A DNA stretch of 64,000 nucleotides from JAGVSR01 sp963786675. GTDB lineage: Bacteria > Pseudomonadota > Alphaproteobacteria > Rhizobiales > Hyphomicrobiaceae. Positions 48,759 to 57,744 of this stretch are shown here, piece by piece. The stretch is taken from contig CAWAZY010000001.1 in the NCBI GenBank assembly GCA_963786675.1, positions 1-64,000 of the forward strand. Reading direction: 5' to 3'. The notes below the pieces were generated by a model, which did not search any database, was not told where the DNA came from, and was given only the letters and a program-made list of their open reading frames with translations. Numbering within the stretch: position 1 is the first letter of the stretch; every line of letters begins with the position of its first letter. The position numbers and the translations under genes are program-made.

Positions 48759-49205
48759 TCACCGAATGATGAGCACCGGAAGCCGACTTGTGGCCAAGAC
48801 CTCGTTGGTGACGCTGCCAAGTATGAGAGTTGTAAGGCCGCGGCGTCCGTGAGATCCCATGACAATCAGGTCGCAGTCGAGCCTTTGCGCAGTTTCGACG
48901 ATTCCTTCGGCAGGAGGACGGCTCGCCACGTACACCGGATTTATGATCAACCCCGTTCGCCTCGCTGCTTCAGCTGCATCTGCAAGCACGCTTTTCGCTG
49001 CCGCCTCAGCAAGTCGTTCGTAATGTTTGATTGGGTCCTCGATGCGGATTCGCACCTGAGCGGCAATCTCAAGCGCCGACAACTTCTCTGAGACCGTAAC
49101 GACCGTGACAATCGCCCCGAGGTCCCTGGCCAACCTCAGACCACTGTCGAGTGCTCGAACCGAAAACTCAGAGCCGTCGTTTGCAACCAGGATGTGCTTG
49201 TACAT
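48759..49205 (-). CDS. universal stress protein, UspA family
   Basis: 148 residues: MYKHILVANDGSEFSVRALD opens the fold, and the ATP-binding end VMGSHGRRGLTTLILGSVTN, EVLATSRLPVLIIR shows the G-x2-G-x9-G(S/T) motif. So an ATP-binding UspA protein, cytoplasmic, induced by stress in homologues. Upstream of, and on the same strand as, the P-type ATPase-hemerythrin gene. Such genes often share an oxygen-limitation regulon in rhizobia; no FNR/FixK-type site was identified. Confidence 0.9.
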   Translation of the reverse strand: MYKHILVANDGSEFSVRALDSGLRLARDLGAIVTVVTVSEKLSALEIAAQVRIRIEDPIKHYERLAEAAAKSVLADAAEAARRTGLIINPVYVASRPPAEGIVETAQRLDCDLIVMGSHGRRGLTTLILGSVTNEVLATSRLPVLIIR

Positions 49206-50036
49206 TTTCGCCGGTCACCATGGCTGATTTCTCGTAAACGTAAGGCCATTTCCTATCAGCTGTCCAACCATCAGCATCGGGGAGTTGTGTGGTTCAGACG
49301 GATCAGCTCATCTCGAAGAGCTGCTGATGAAATTCCGACTTGGGCAGGCATTCCACAGTTTGCCGGTCATGCCGAAGGGCCTCAGGGCAGCTTTGGGTCA
49401 GACTCGACCGTCCGAGCGATGCCTGCGTGAAGGCCGCTCTTACCCTGGCAGCAGAACTTACGCGCATGCTTGGCCGCTAAACCCTCACGAGCGGACGCAC
49501 GGACTACGCAGCCAAACGCCCGAGGTGGGCCAAATTCGGAAGGTGGTTGGTTCCTCGTCGCTGGACTGCCGTCAACTCTGGGCAGGCTCTGAGTTACCCT
49601 GTGCAGCTTCTGAAATTTGAGGCCAGTCAGTACGTTCTGGGCCAGGGCTTCCCCCCGCACGAGCGGGGCTGTTCCCCCGGCAAGCGCCGCTACGCAGGGA
49701 ACATGGTCATCTCCCCCGCTTCGGCGGGAATCCTCCCCTACCTTTTCCCGCGCAATGCACGCCAGCGCGTCACGCCGTCTGCCAGGATTTCCAATATCAC
49801 CGTAGACCGATCGGGCCCATCGAGGCGTAACGTCACGATGTCGTCCAGGGCGTCGCGGAGCGGCTAAGGTATGCGCAGTGTAACCATCACTGTGTGAGTG
49901 GACGCTGTCCGACCCTTTTTTCCGATCTCTGCCATACAACTTCCGTGATTGCATAGAATGCGAGATGTAAGTCGAATAAATTACAGGGACAGCTGGCATG
50001 TCTCTCAACGGGCGTGCGCAGATCCCCGAACCAGTT
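49206..50036. other. gene-free stretch between UspA and the ion channel gene
   Basis: A 224-codon frame crosses it on the minus strand but has no recognisable domain and a low-complexity Arg/Gly/Ala composition, so it is not called. The only clear structure is the pair of hairpin repeats at 49646-49738. Confidence 0.5.
49646..49738 (-). CRISPR. two type I-E-like hairpin repeats with 61-base period (degenerate, uncertain)
   Basis: Hairpins CCCCGC-ACGA-GCGGGG (49653-49668) and CCCGC-TTCG-GCGGG (49715-49728) have centres exactly 61 bases apart, the repeat-plus-spacer period of type I-E arrays. On the minus strand the second reads TTCCCGCCGAAGCGGGGGAG, close in form to I-E repeats. No third repeat is seen one period either side, the two copies differ at several places, and no cas gene is in the window. 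It may be a leftover array end or chance hairpins. Confidence 0.2.
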
Positions 50037-51128
50037 TCAGAAGAACGATGTGCCAAGCACAGCCAGGAGCGCTACGGGATAAATAATGCGCGAAGCAATA
50101 TTGGCTCGTAGCACTAACTCGATCTTTTTCTGGTTGACGAGGTATGCATGCGCGACCGTCTGCAGAAGCGCAGTAAAGACAAGCACTGTAGCAAGCAGAA
50201 TGAACTTATCCATCCGCGTCAGGTAGGACACCCGCGGGAGCAAGACGGTGATTGCAAACAGATAAGCGACCAGCGTCAAGAATGCTGTAGTTGAGATCCC
50301 GATGCCCGTGCCGCTTTCCTTTGGATCGAGCCAACGCGGGATCCACGACATGATGACGATGAGACAGAGGGGGAAGATGACTTTCCAGAAATAGTAGGTT
50401 GGCACCCTCTGAACCTCGATCGTCATCATGAAGCCCGCAGAACCAGCCGTTTTTTCAAAAGCTACATAGGGCCGCGGTTCCACGTCCCAAGCCAGAACAT
50501 TGAAGTCCGGCATGGAAAATTTGCTGGCAATACCGGATTTCTTTCCCCCCTCCCGTAGTGATGGGAGAATCGCCACATCTCTCGCCGACAAACCAGCAGC
50601 GACCAGATGGATACTCAGAACCTGCCGATCCATCGGAAACTCCGCCAGATCCAGGGGTTGCGAAAACCACCCCCATGTCTTTTGACGGAGCGTGACCTCA
50701 CCATCGGGCATTATCTCAACGAAATCTGGGAAAGCTGACCAGGCCTGCTGCTGATTCACGATGGTGAGACGTGGAGTCCAAACATCTGTCGCCCGTCTAA
50801 TGACTGGACCAGGTCCCTCGTGCCGAAGCAGCGGGTTATTCCAATGTGCCTCATAATAAACACTTGCTGAAAACCGCTGATTGGCCGAGTCGATGCCGTC
50901 TACATCGATCACATACATGCCCACTTTGACTTCCGTCGGCTCGCCCCAGACCGACGGCCTCTCCTGTTCCGGCTTTGGCTCGAGCATTCCGATCGGCGGG
51001 TCTATTTTACCTGCGGGCAGTTCTGCCGCATCAGGCTTTATCGGCGTGTCCTGAGCAGCCGCTAGCCCCGGCATGAGCAATATGAATGCCCATATGAGAA
51101 GCGCCCGGACAATCCTGTAACGCGACAT
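50037..51128 (-). CDS. pentameric ligand-gated ion channel homologue (GLIC/ELIC-like)
   Basis: 363 residues from the ATG at 51128. Signal peptide VRALLIWAFILLMPGLAAA. The extracellular beta-sandwich has VKVGMYVIDVDGIDSANQRF, YYEAHWNNPLL, DVWTPRLTIVNQ and the Pro-loop LAEFPMDRQVLSIHL (the Cys-loop position without cysteines, as in bacterial members). Four membrane helices follow: FWKVIFPLCLIVIMSWIPRW, GISTTAFLTLVAYLFAITVL, LLATVLVFTALLQTVAHAYL and IIYPVALLAVLGTSFF. The length and topology match prokaryotic pLGICs, which form cation or anion channels in the inner membrane. Ligand unknown. Confidence 0.88.
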   Translation of the reverse strand: MSRYRIVRALLIWAFILLMPGLAAAQDTPIKPDAAELPAGKIDPPIGMLEPKPEQERPSVWGEPTEVKVGMYVIDVDGIDSANQRFSASVYYEAHWNNPLLRHEGPGPVIRRATDVWTPRLTIVNQQQAWSAFPDFVEIMPDGEVTLRQKTWGWFSQPLDLAEFPMDRQVLSIHLVAAGLSARDVAILPSLREGGKKSGIASKFSMPDFNVLAWDVEPRPYVAFEKTAGSAGFMMTIEVQRVPTYYFWKVIFPLCLIVIMSWIPRWLDPKESGTGIGISTTAFLTLVAYLFAITVLLPRVSYLTRMDKFILLATVLVFTALLQTVAHAYLVNQKKIELVLRANIASRIIYPVALLAVLGTSFF

Positions 51129-51345
51129 CGCCAACCCACACCATTCTCACCAAGTCGACAATCTATGCTCATACGCGTCACAAAGTCGAATGCCTCGAGC
51201 GGCGCAATCCCTATACATCGTTTCTCAGCGACTGAAACGAGCGGACGGAGCAGGAGGGTCGCCCTAAACAAACCCGCGAGCAGGCTGCTACACCTCCCTT
51301 ATCCGGTATTGGATGAGACTCGACAGTTCGCCAGATAGCGTAAAG
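51129..51345. other. gap upstream of the channel gene
   Basis: No gene; holds the promoter region for the channel and the 3' end of the L,D-transpeptidase remnant. Confidence 0.4.
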
Positions 51346-51711
51346 TTAGTAGTGAGTATTGCCTATGGTGCCGCCTGTCACACTTTCGGGCAATGTTTTC
51401 TGGACCGGGCGCGACAGGCGCCCGGACCCCTTCGAAGCCGGACGGCCCGGCAAGATACCGCCATGCATCGCGATGCCGTTCCAGGTGAGGCGCTGCATGT
51501 GCGGCATCTCGGCATCGTCATACAAGTTCGAGCGGTGGTCCGCTCTCTTTTCGAGAATGGTGAAGACACCGGCTGGCGTCTCCCTCCCTTTCATTCCCGT
51601 GGATACCGGCGCGCGCAGCATCCAGCCGTCGGCATCATAAAAGGAAACGTGCTGAGTCTGGATCGAGATGACCGCCATGATCGGCTCGTCGACGTCACGT
51701 GGGGCAATCAT
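51346..51711 (-). pseudogene. L,D-transpeptidase (YkuD) remnant lacking the catalytic Cys
   Basis: Core YkuD sequence is present: MAVISIQTQHVSFYDADGWM, RAPVSTGMKGRETPAGVFTI, MPHMQRLTWNGIAMHGG. The catalytic block, normally HGC-(I/V)-R-(L/M), reads PASKGSGRLSRP: His is Lys and Cys is Ser, and the C-terminal strands are replaced by unrelated residues. Codons upstream (ETPAGSDLRR in another frame) suggest a lost N-terminus. Family enzymes make 3-3 cross-links in peptidoglycan; this one cannot. Confidence 0.65.
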
Positions 51712-51789
51712 CTCCGCAGGTCGCTGCCGGCAGGTGTCTCTGGCCCCGGCGGAGAGGCTAAAGACAAGCAGCTGTGTCTTACAGGTCAG

Positions 51790-52089
51790 TTATTTGATGT
51801 TGGAGAACACATCCAATAGCTTGTCAGCCGGGTTATCGACGCAATGGTTTCTGATCTTGTCCGTTGCCTCAGTAAGTGAGGAAATGCTGACTGTGGTAGC
51901 GCCGGCCTTACCGCTTGCATAACCGTGCAGGAAAAGGACGGTTGAGCGCTCATCATCGCCGTTCATTGTGAGAAGAGCGCGACAGTCTAGATCGCCAAGC
52001 TTAACATCGGAGCTCTCCGTAGCGAAAGCGCTCCCAGTCATAAAAAGCCCTGCAAGCAGGGTGACAAGCATAGTGGACTTATTCGACAT
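51790..52089 (-). CDS. HdeA/HdeB-family periplasmic acid-stress chaperone
   Basis: 99 residues from the ATG at 52089, with GGGGAAATAAG upstream. Signal peptide STMLVTLLAGLFMTGSAFA. Family pattern: KLGDLDCRALLTMNGDDERS, VLFLHGYASGKAGATT, IRNHCVDNPADKLLDVF, with the two cysteines that form the single HdeA disulfide. These proteins unfold at low pH and protect periplasmic proteins. One base separates the start from the upstream glycine-zipper gene stop, so the two are co-transcribed. An HdeD homologue is encoded at 30036. Confidence 0.82.
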   Translation of the reverse strand: MSNKSTMLVTLLAGLFMTGSAFATESSDVKLGDLDCRALLTMNGDDERSTVLFLHGYASGKAGATTVSISSLTEATDKIRNHCVDNPADKLLDVFSNIK

Positions 52090-52090
52090 C

Positions 52091-52417
52091 TTATTTCCCC
52101 TGACGACGCATGCAGTCGCGAAACGCTTCATCATAGACCGCTGAACTCTGAACGCCCCGCGTCACTCCTCCCACGATCGCACCAATGCCTGCGCTTCGCC
52201 CTGCGCCCTTGCCGCCGTCGATGATACCGCCGACAATAGCGCCACCAATTCCGCCACGAGCAGCCCCCCCCCCGAGTGCCCCGCCGTGCGACGCATGCGC
52301 GGCATAGTCTCTAGCATAGCCCTCACAGTAGGCGGCTTGGGCAAGCGACGGTTCGGAATGCACCAGAGCTCCGCCGAGCATGCCTATCCCCATAGTTCCG
52401 GCGCGATTTGGTAGCAT
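52091..52417 (-). CDS. glycine-zipper periplasmic protein, paralogue 2
   Basis: 108 residues from the ATG at 52417 (MLPNRAGTMGIGMLGGALVH). After the leader it has QAAYCEGYARDYAAHASHGG, the zipper GGIGGAIVGGIIDGG, a GKGAGRSAGIGAIVGG segment and the end AFRDCMRRQGK. Same plan and end motifs as the protein at 12143-12478. First gene of a pair with hdeA. The longer open frame upstream belongs to the antisense of an IS1595 remnant and is not used. Confidence 0.7.
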   Translation of the reverse strand: MLPNRAGTMGIGMLGGALVHSEPSLAQAAYCEGYARDYAAHASHGGALGGGAARGGIGGAIVGGIIDGGKGAGRSAGIGAIVGGVTRGVQSSAVYDEAFRDCMRRQGK

Positions 52418-52443
52418 TCTGGCATCCTGACGAGGAGGCCGGC

Positions 52444-52807
52444 ATGGCACGCACGACGCGCACGATCTCTGGCGCAATTTCCCGAAGACAGCGCTTGATT
52501 TCGAGAAGCGATTTGCGACGGAAGAGGCCTGCCGGGCGTACTGGATCCAGGCTCGTTGGAGCGGGACGCCGCGGTGCGCGTGTTGCGACAGCACCCGCAC
52601 CTGGGAGGAACGGGGTGGTACGCTGTTCGAGTGCGCCGACTGCGGCCACCAGACCTCGCTCACGTCGGGCACACTGCTTGAGAAGACGAAGAAGCCTTTC
52701 AAGGTCTGGTTCCGCGCGATTTTCGAGATCAGCGCGCGCCGCAACGGCATCTCGGCCAAGGAACTGCAACGCATCATGGGGTTCGGCTCCTACAAGACGG
52801 CGTGTGT
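52444..52807 (+). pseudogene. IS1595-family transposase N-terminal remnant
   Basis: The main frame reads DAHDLWRNFPKTALDFEKRF, a zinc ribbon (CACCDSTRTWEERGGTLFEC, then CADCGHQTS), LTSGTLLEKTKKPFKVWFRA and GISAKELQRIMGFGSYKTA. This is the N-terminal half of ISXO2-like transposases. The start codon MART at 52444 is in another frame (one-base change near 52455). After SYKTA the catalytic domain is missing. Confidence 0.8.
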
Positions 52808-52863
52808 CAACGCCGGAGCGAAAGTGCAGCGGCTGGCCGGAGCAAAAGTACATCACGGACGAC

Positions 52864-52901
52864 AAGCAAGAAGGCCCCCGATATCGGGGGCCTTCTTGCT
52901 T
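52864..52901. terminator. 38-base perfect palindrome, bidirectional terminator-like hairpin
   Basis: Perfect inverted repeat centred on GATATC with GC-rich inner arms (GGCCCCC / GGGGGCC) and outer A/T flanks (AAGCAAGAA / TTCTTGCTT). On the plus strand the 3' arm is followed by T/C-rich sequence (TTCAATCCTCTTCTTTC). It separates the remnant transposase from the recombinase cassette. Confidence 0.75.
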
Positions 52902-53339
52902 CAATCCTCTTCTTTCTTGATGGGTTCTGCCGGCTTACATCGACCTACTTGGGGTATGTCGGTTTAAACGACATGTCAACACAGCAAGATGGCTCCGGCT
53001 CGGCGCACGGCAGGCTTAGCTCTGCGGAGGCAGCTCCGCTTCCAGATGCAGACATGAGAAATCAGAGAAGCGATGTAATTCGCCGAGAGCATCTCGACTT
53101 CTGCAATTGGGATCGAGCGTCAGCGAAGGTCTGTGTGCGACGTCCCATTCCGTCCCCATAATCGACTGGACTTCGCCGCGGAAGCACGCATTGGTGTCGG
53201 TAACGGCGGGCACCGGCAGGGCTCGACCGGAGACACTGGGCTCGCCTCGCGAAACGCGGGGCTTTGGGTGGTGGCACCGCTGAAAGCGGGCCAGCGCGGA
53301 GCGCCAATGACGACGCTCCGAAACCCACGGAGCCCTATC
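52902..53339. other. gap before the recombinase cassette
   Basis: No gene recognised. Part of it (about 53150-53339) is shared with the DUF3489 remnant at 38.8-39.0 kb, so it belongs to the cassette's leader. Confidence 0.5.
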
Positions 53340-53711
53340 ATGACCACCAAGGCAATCGACAAACCCGCCAAGTCCGACCGATCGGCCGTCGCTCGACGGG
53401 CCGCGGGCAGCAAGGCCGGATCAACGCGCGCTCCGGCCGCCGCCACGACCGGGCCCCGCAAGCGCAAGGCGCTTCCGGCGCAGCATCCGGTCACCGGGCG
53501 TGTCACGAAGAACGTGCATCTGTTGCAGCTGTTGAACCGACCAGAAGGCGCCAGCATCGAGGACATGATGCAGGCGACGGAGTGGCAGCAGCACAGCGTC
53601 CGTGGATTTCTGGCCGGCACGGTGAAGAAGAAGATGGGGCTCGCATTGACGTCATCCAAGGCCGAAGGCGATGTTCGCCGATACCGGATCGCGGCGCGTC
53701 GGGGACGCTGA
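53340..53711 (+). CDS. DUF3489 protein
   Basis: 123 residues from the ATG at 53340 (GGAG upstream); an ATG at 53307 in the same frame is possible. A basic Ala/Lys/Arg-rich lead (MTTKAIDKPAKSDRSAVARR) is followed by the DUF3489 domain: TGRVTKNVHLLQLLNRPEGA, SIEDMMQATEWQQHSVRGFL, AGTVKKKMGLALTSSKAEGD, VRRYRI. The fold looks like a small winged helix, so probably DNA-binding. First gene of a cassette with DUF2924 and a serine recombinase, spaced by one base from the next. Confidence 0.85.
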   Translation: MTTKAIDKPAKSDRSAVARRAAGSKAGSTRAPAAATTGPRKRKALPAQHPVTGRVTKNVHLLQLLNRPEGASIEDMMQATEWQQHSVRGFLAGTVKKKMGLALTSSKAEGDVRRYRIAARRGR

Positions 53712-53712
53712 C

Positions 53713-54162
53713 ATGGCAAAGCCGGCCCTCGATATTTCGGCGGAGATCATCCGGCTCGAGAGCCTCGGGCTCGATCGATTGCGCGAGGAATGGCGGTGTC
53801 TTCATCAGACGCCGCCGCCGAAGCGACTGAGCCGGGACATCCTGTTGCGCGGGATCACGTACAAGATGCAGGAGACCGCGTTCGGCGGCTTGTCGAAAGC
53901 CATCCTCCGCAAGTTGCAGACCAGCGCTTCCACAGATGCGTCCCCGGCCAAGAAGCGCCGGCCACGGCCGTCGTTTAAGCCGGGGACGCGTCTCGTGCGC
54001 GAATGGCATGGGGTCACGCACACGGTCGTTATCCTCTCCGATGGCGTCGAATGGCGCGGTCAGCGTTACCGGTCGCTCTCGGTCGTCGCGCGCCAGATCA
54101 CCGGCGCACATTGGTCTGGGCCACGGTTTTTCGGCCTCAATGGAGATCGCGCCGATGGCTGA
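53713..54162 (+). CDS. DUF2924 protein
   Basis: 149 residues from the ATG at 53713. Pattern of DUF2924: ISAEIIRLESLGLDRLREEW, LSRDILLRGITYKMQETAFG, GLSKAILRKL, then KPGTRLVREWHGVTHTVVIL, GVEWRGQRYRSLSVVARQIT, GAHWSGPRFFGL. The C-terminal part may be a DNA- or protein-contacting beta domain. Always linked to large serine recombinases of this type. An ATG at 54155 overlaps its end and is in frame with the recombinase. Confidence 0.85.
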   Translation: MAKPALDISAEIIRLESLGLDRLREEWRCLHQTPPPKRLSRDILLRGITYKMQETAFGGLSKAILRKLQTSASTDASPAKKRRPRPSFKPGTRLVREWHGVTHTVVILSDGVEWRGQRYRSLSVVARQITGAHWSGPRFFGLNGDRADG

Positions 54163-54352
54163 GGCAACTCGAGTCGAAATGGCACGGAAGGCCTTCGCCA
54201 AGGTCACAAGGGTGCTTGAGGACGTGATGATCGTCGCGGCAGATGGGCAGGCATCTCGGAACCGCTCGGCGGTCCGCTATTCGTGCGACTGCATAATCGG
54301 ACTGCTGGAATACGTCCCTCGAACAACTGCAGCGATCTCGGAGGCGGCTCGG

Positions 54353-56036
<1,684 letters not shown>

Positions 56037-56248
56037 CCAAAACCGCGCCCACGGTTCGCGAAGAGTTCCCAATCCGCCCGCCCCGATTGACGCCACTTGA
56101 GACGTTTTCCCGCACGCCTCCCGAAACGGTGGCGTTCGCGTCTCTGATCGGCTCCGCTGCGATGTCGAGGCCCATAACCCGCGGACATGTCGGCACAATT
56201 CCGCAGAGTGCGGAGACGGAGAAAAGCGCTCAATTTCAACGATTTGCG

Positions 56249-56321
56249 TGGCTGGGGACTAGGATTCGAACCTAGACAGGCAGAGTCAAAGTCTGCAGTC
56301 CTACCATTAGACGATCCCCCA
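56249..56321 (-). tRNA. tRNA-Gln (anticodon UUG), acceptor stem one base short
   Basis: Reads TGGGGGA for the 5' acceptor, a D arm with AATGGTA, anticodon stem GCAGA/TCTGC with loop CTTTGAC (anticodon TTG), T arm CTAGG-TTCGAAT-CCTAG, then TCCCCA-G-CCA. A full acceptor would need TCCCCCA to pair with TGGGGGA, so one C is missing. The encoded CCA end faces the recombinase cassette. Either the gene is slightly damaged or the C run is a sequencing error. Confidence 0.9.
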
Positions 56322-56477
56322 AGACCGTCCGCGCGACGGGGCGTGAGCCCCGCCGGGAGCGCGCCGTATAGCAGGACAACCAGATGGGGGCAAGCTGCCC
56401 GCGCCGCCGCTCGGGGAAGTCCCGGAATGGGGGCTGGAGGCGCCCGGAGACGCGATCGGCGCGGGTCGCCGGCCTTG

Positions 56478-57221
56478 TCAGTCCGGATAGTCGACCCGGA
56501 CCAGATAGAGCCCGCACGCCGGGGCCACGGTTCCACAGCGGGTGCGATCGCGAGCGGCCAAGGCGGCGGCAACATCCTCGGGCTGCCACTTGCCTTCCCC
56601 GACGAGCTTTAGGGTTCCGACCATCGAGCGGACCTGATTATGCAGAAATGCCCGCGACGACGCCCTGATGACGATCTCCTGGCCCTCTTGCGCGACATCG
56701 AGCTGGTCGAGCGTGCGCACGGGCAATTCCGCCTGACACTGGGTCGCACGGAAAGTCGTGAAATCATGCCGGCCGCGAAGCATCGCGGCCGCTGCGGACA
56801 TGGCACCGGGATCAAGGCTGCGCGCCACCCACCACACACGGTCGCGGTCGAGCACCGGGCGCGCGCGCCGCACGAGGATGCGATACATGTAGTGGCGCGC
56901 GGTAGCGCTGAAACGCGCGTCGAATTCGTCCGGCACCCGCGCGCAGGCGAGCACGGCGGCGGGCGCCGGCCTCAAATAATGATTGATGGCTTCGCGGACT
57001 TTTTCGGGTTGCCAGTCGCGCGTCAGATCGAAGTGCGCCACCTGACCCAGGGCATGCACACCCGAATCCGTCCGGCCGGCCCCCCGGACCGAGACACGCT
57101 CGGCGCTAAAGCCGAAGATCGCCTCCTGCAACGCGCCTTGCACGGACATCCCCTCCGGCTGGACTTGCCAGCCGACGAAAGGAGTCCCGTCATATTCGAT
57201 GGTCAAACGATAGCGCGGCAT
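56478..57221 (-). CDS. truA: tRNA pseudouridine(38-40) synthase TruA
   Basis: 247 residues, the usual length. Begins MPRYRLTIEYDGTPFVGWQV. Catalytic Asp in VRGAGRTDSGVHALGQVAHF. Later blocks: SATARHYMYRIL, RHDFTTFRATQCQAELPVRT, FLHNQVRSMVGTLKLVGEGK and GLYLVRVDYPD. Modifies uridines 38-40 of the anticodon arm of many tRNAs. It follows fmt and a small secreted-protein gene on the same strand, as in the common alphaproteobacterial def-fmt-truA order. Intact. Confidence 0.95.
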   Translation of the reverse strand: MPRYRLTIEYDGTPFVGWQVQPEGMSVQGALQEAIFGFSAERVSVRGAGRTDSGVHALGQVAHFDLTRDWQPEKVREAINHYLRPAPAAVLACARVPDEFDARFSATARHYMYRILVRRARPVLDRDRVWWVARSLDPGAMSAAAAMLRGRHDFTTFRATQCQAELPVRTLDQLDVAQEGQEIVIRASSRAFLHNQVRSMVGTLKLVGEGKWQPEDVAAALAARDRTRCGTVAPACGLYLVRVDYPD

Positions 57222-57234
57222 GATCCGGGGAATG

Positions 57235-57270
57235 CAAAAGGCGGCCCGGCATCGCGCGCCGGCCCGCCTC
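57235..57270 (-). terminator. intrinsic terminator before truA
   Basis: GGCGGCCCGGC (57240-57250) pairs with GCCGGCCCGCC (57258-57268) with one mismatch. Read on the minus strand the hairpin is followed by CTTTTGC, a short T-run. It lies between the small secreted-protein gene and the truA start, so it would end transcripts before truA. Confidence 0.6.
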
Positions 57271-57338
57271 TTATGACATGTTCGCGCCGCACCTCAAGCC
57301 GGTCCCGGCGGGCGGTGTCCTGTGCGCCAATGGTGCGG

Positions 57339-57672
57339 TCAGCAGCTGTCGCCAACGGCCGGCAGGCAGCGGCGGTAGCGATAGCCGTAATGGCGGTGGG
57401 TATGAGAATTTTGCGATACGGACGAGCGGTGCTCGATCACGCGGAGTCTCATTGATGGAGAGCTGGATCGGCGTCGCACCACCCGGATTGACGATGACAT
57501 GCCGCTCGGGCGGCAGCGGCCGGAAGACGCGCACACCCTCCTCGATGGTCACCGTCGCGCCGTAGACCGGGCGCGGCTCGATACGCGTGGTGTGGGCCTG
57601 TTGTGCTGCGACGGGTCCGGCGAGCGCAAGGGCGGCGACAAGGGCAGAGGCACGAAGGACGCATACGGACAT
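57339..57672 (-). pseudogene. small secreted His/Tyr/Arg-tailed protein, frameshifted
   Basis: The ATG at 57672 opens a signal peptide (LRASALVAALALAGPVAAQQ). Mature codons RPVYGATVTIEEGVRVFRPL and HVIVNPGGATPIQLSINET are in one frame, then the frame shifts near 57440-57455. The likely end RVIEHRSSVSQNSHTHRHYG, YRYRRCLPAVGDSC lies in the next frame, giving a His/Tyr/Arg-rich tail with two cysteines. The unshifted frame runs on to 57271 without sense. No family recognised. It sits between fmt and truA and is followed by a terminator. Confidence 0.55.
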
Positions 57673-57744
57673 GGACGGGAACTCCAACTGCAGAAATCGA
57701 CGCTCTCAACCTAGCGCACGAGGCCTGCCGTGGGGCGGCGATAT

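Noticed and set aside
49206..49640. Possible group II intron or phage remnant
   Set aside because: No reverse transcriptase, domain V-like hairpin or other supporting feature could be identified.
49382..50056. 224-codon minus-strand frame between UspA and the channel gene
   Set aside because: Arg/Gly/Ala-rich with no domain, no convincing ribosome binding site, and it contains the hairpin repeats; read as chance.
52418..52777. Upstream extension of the second glycine-zipper gene
   Set aside because: Antisense to the IS1595 remnant; the signal peptide begins at 52417.
53936..54154. In-frame upstream extension of the recombinase
   Set aside because: It overlaps DUF2924 in another frame. The part from 54155 could be a small separate gene, but the recombinase has its own strong ribosome binding site and family start at 54353.
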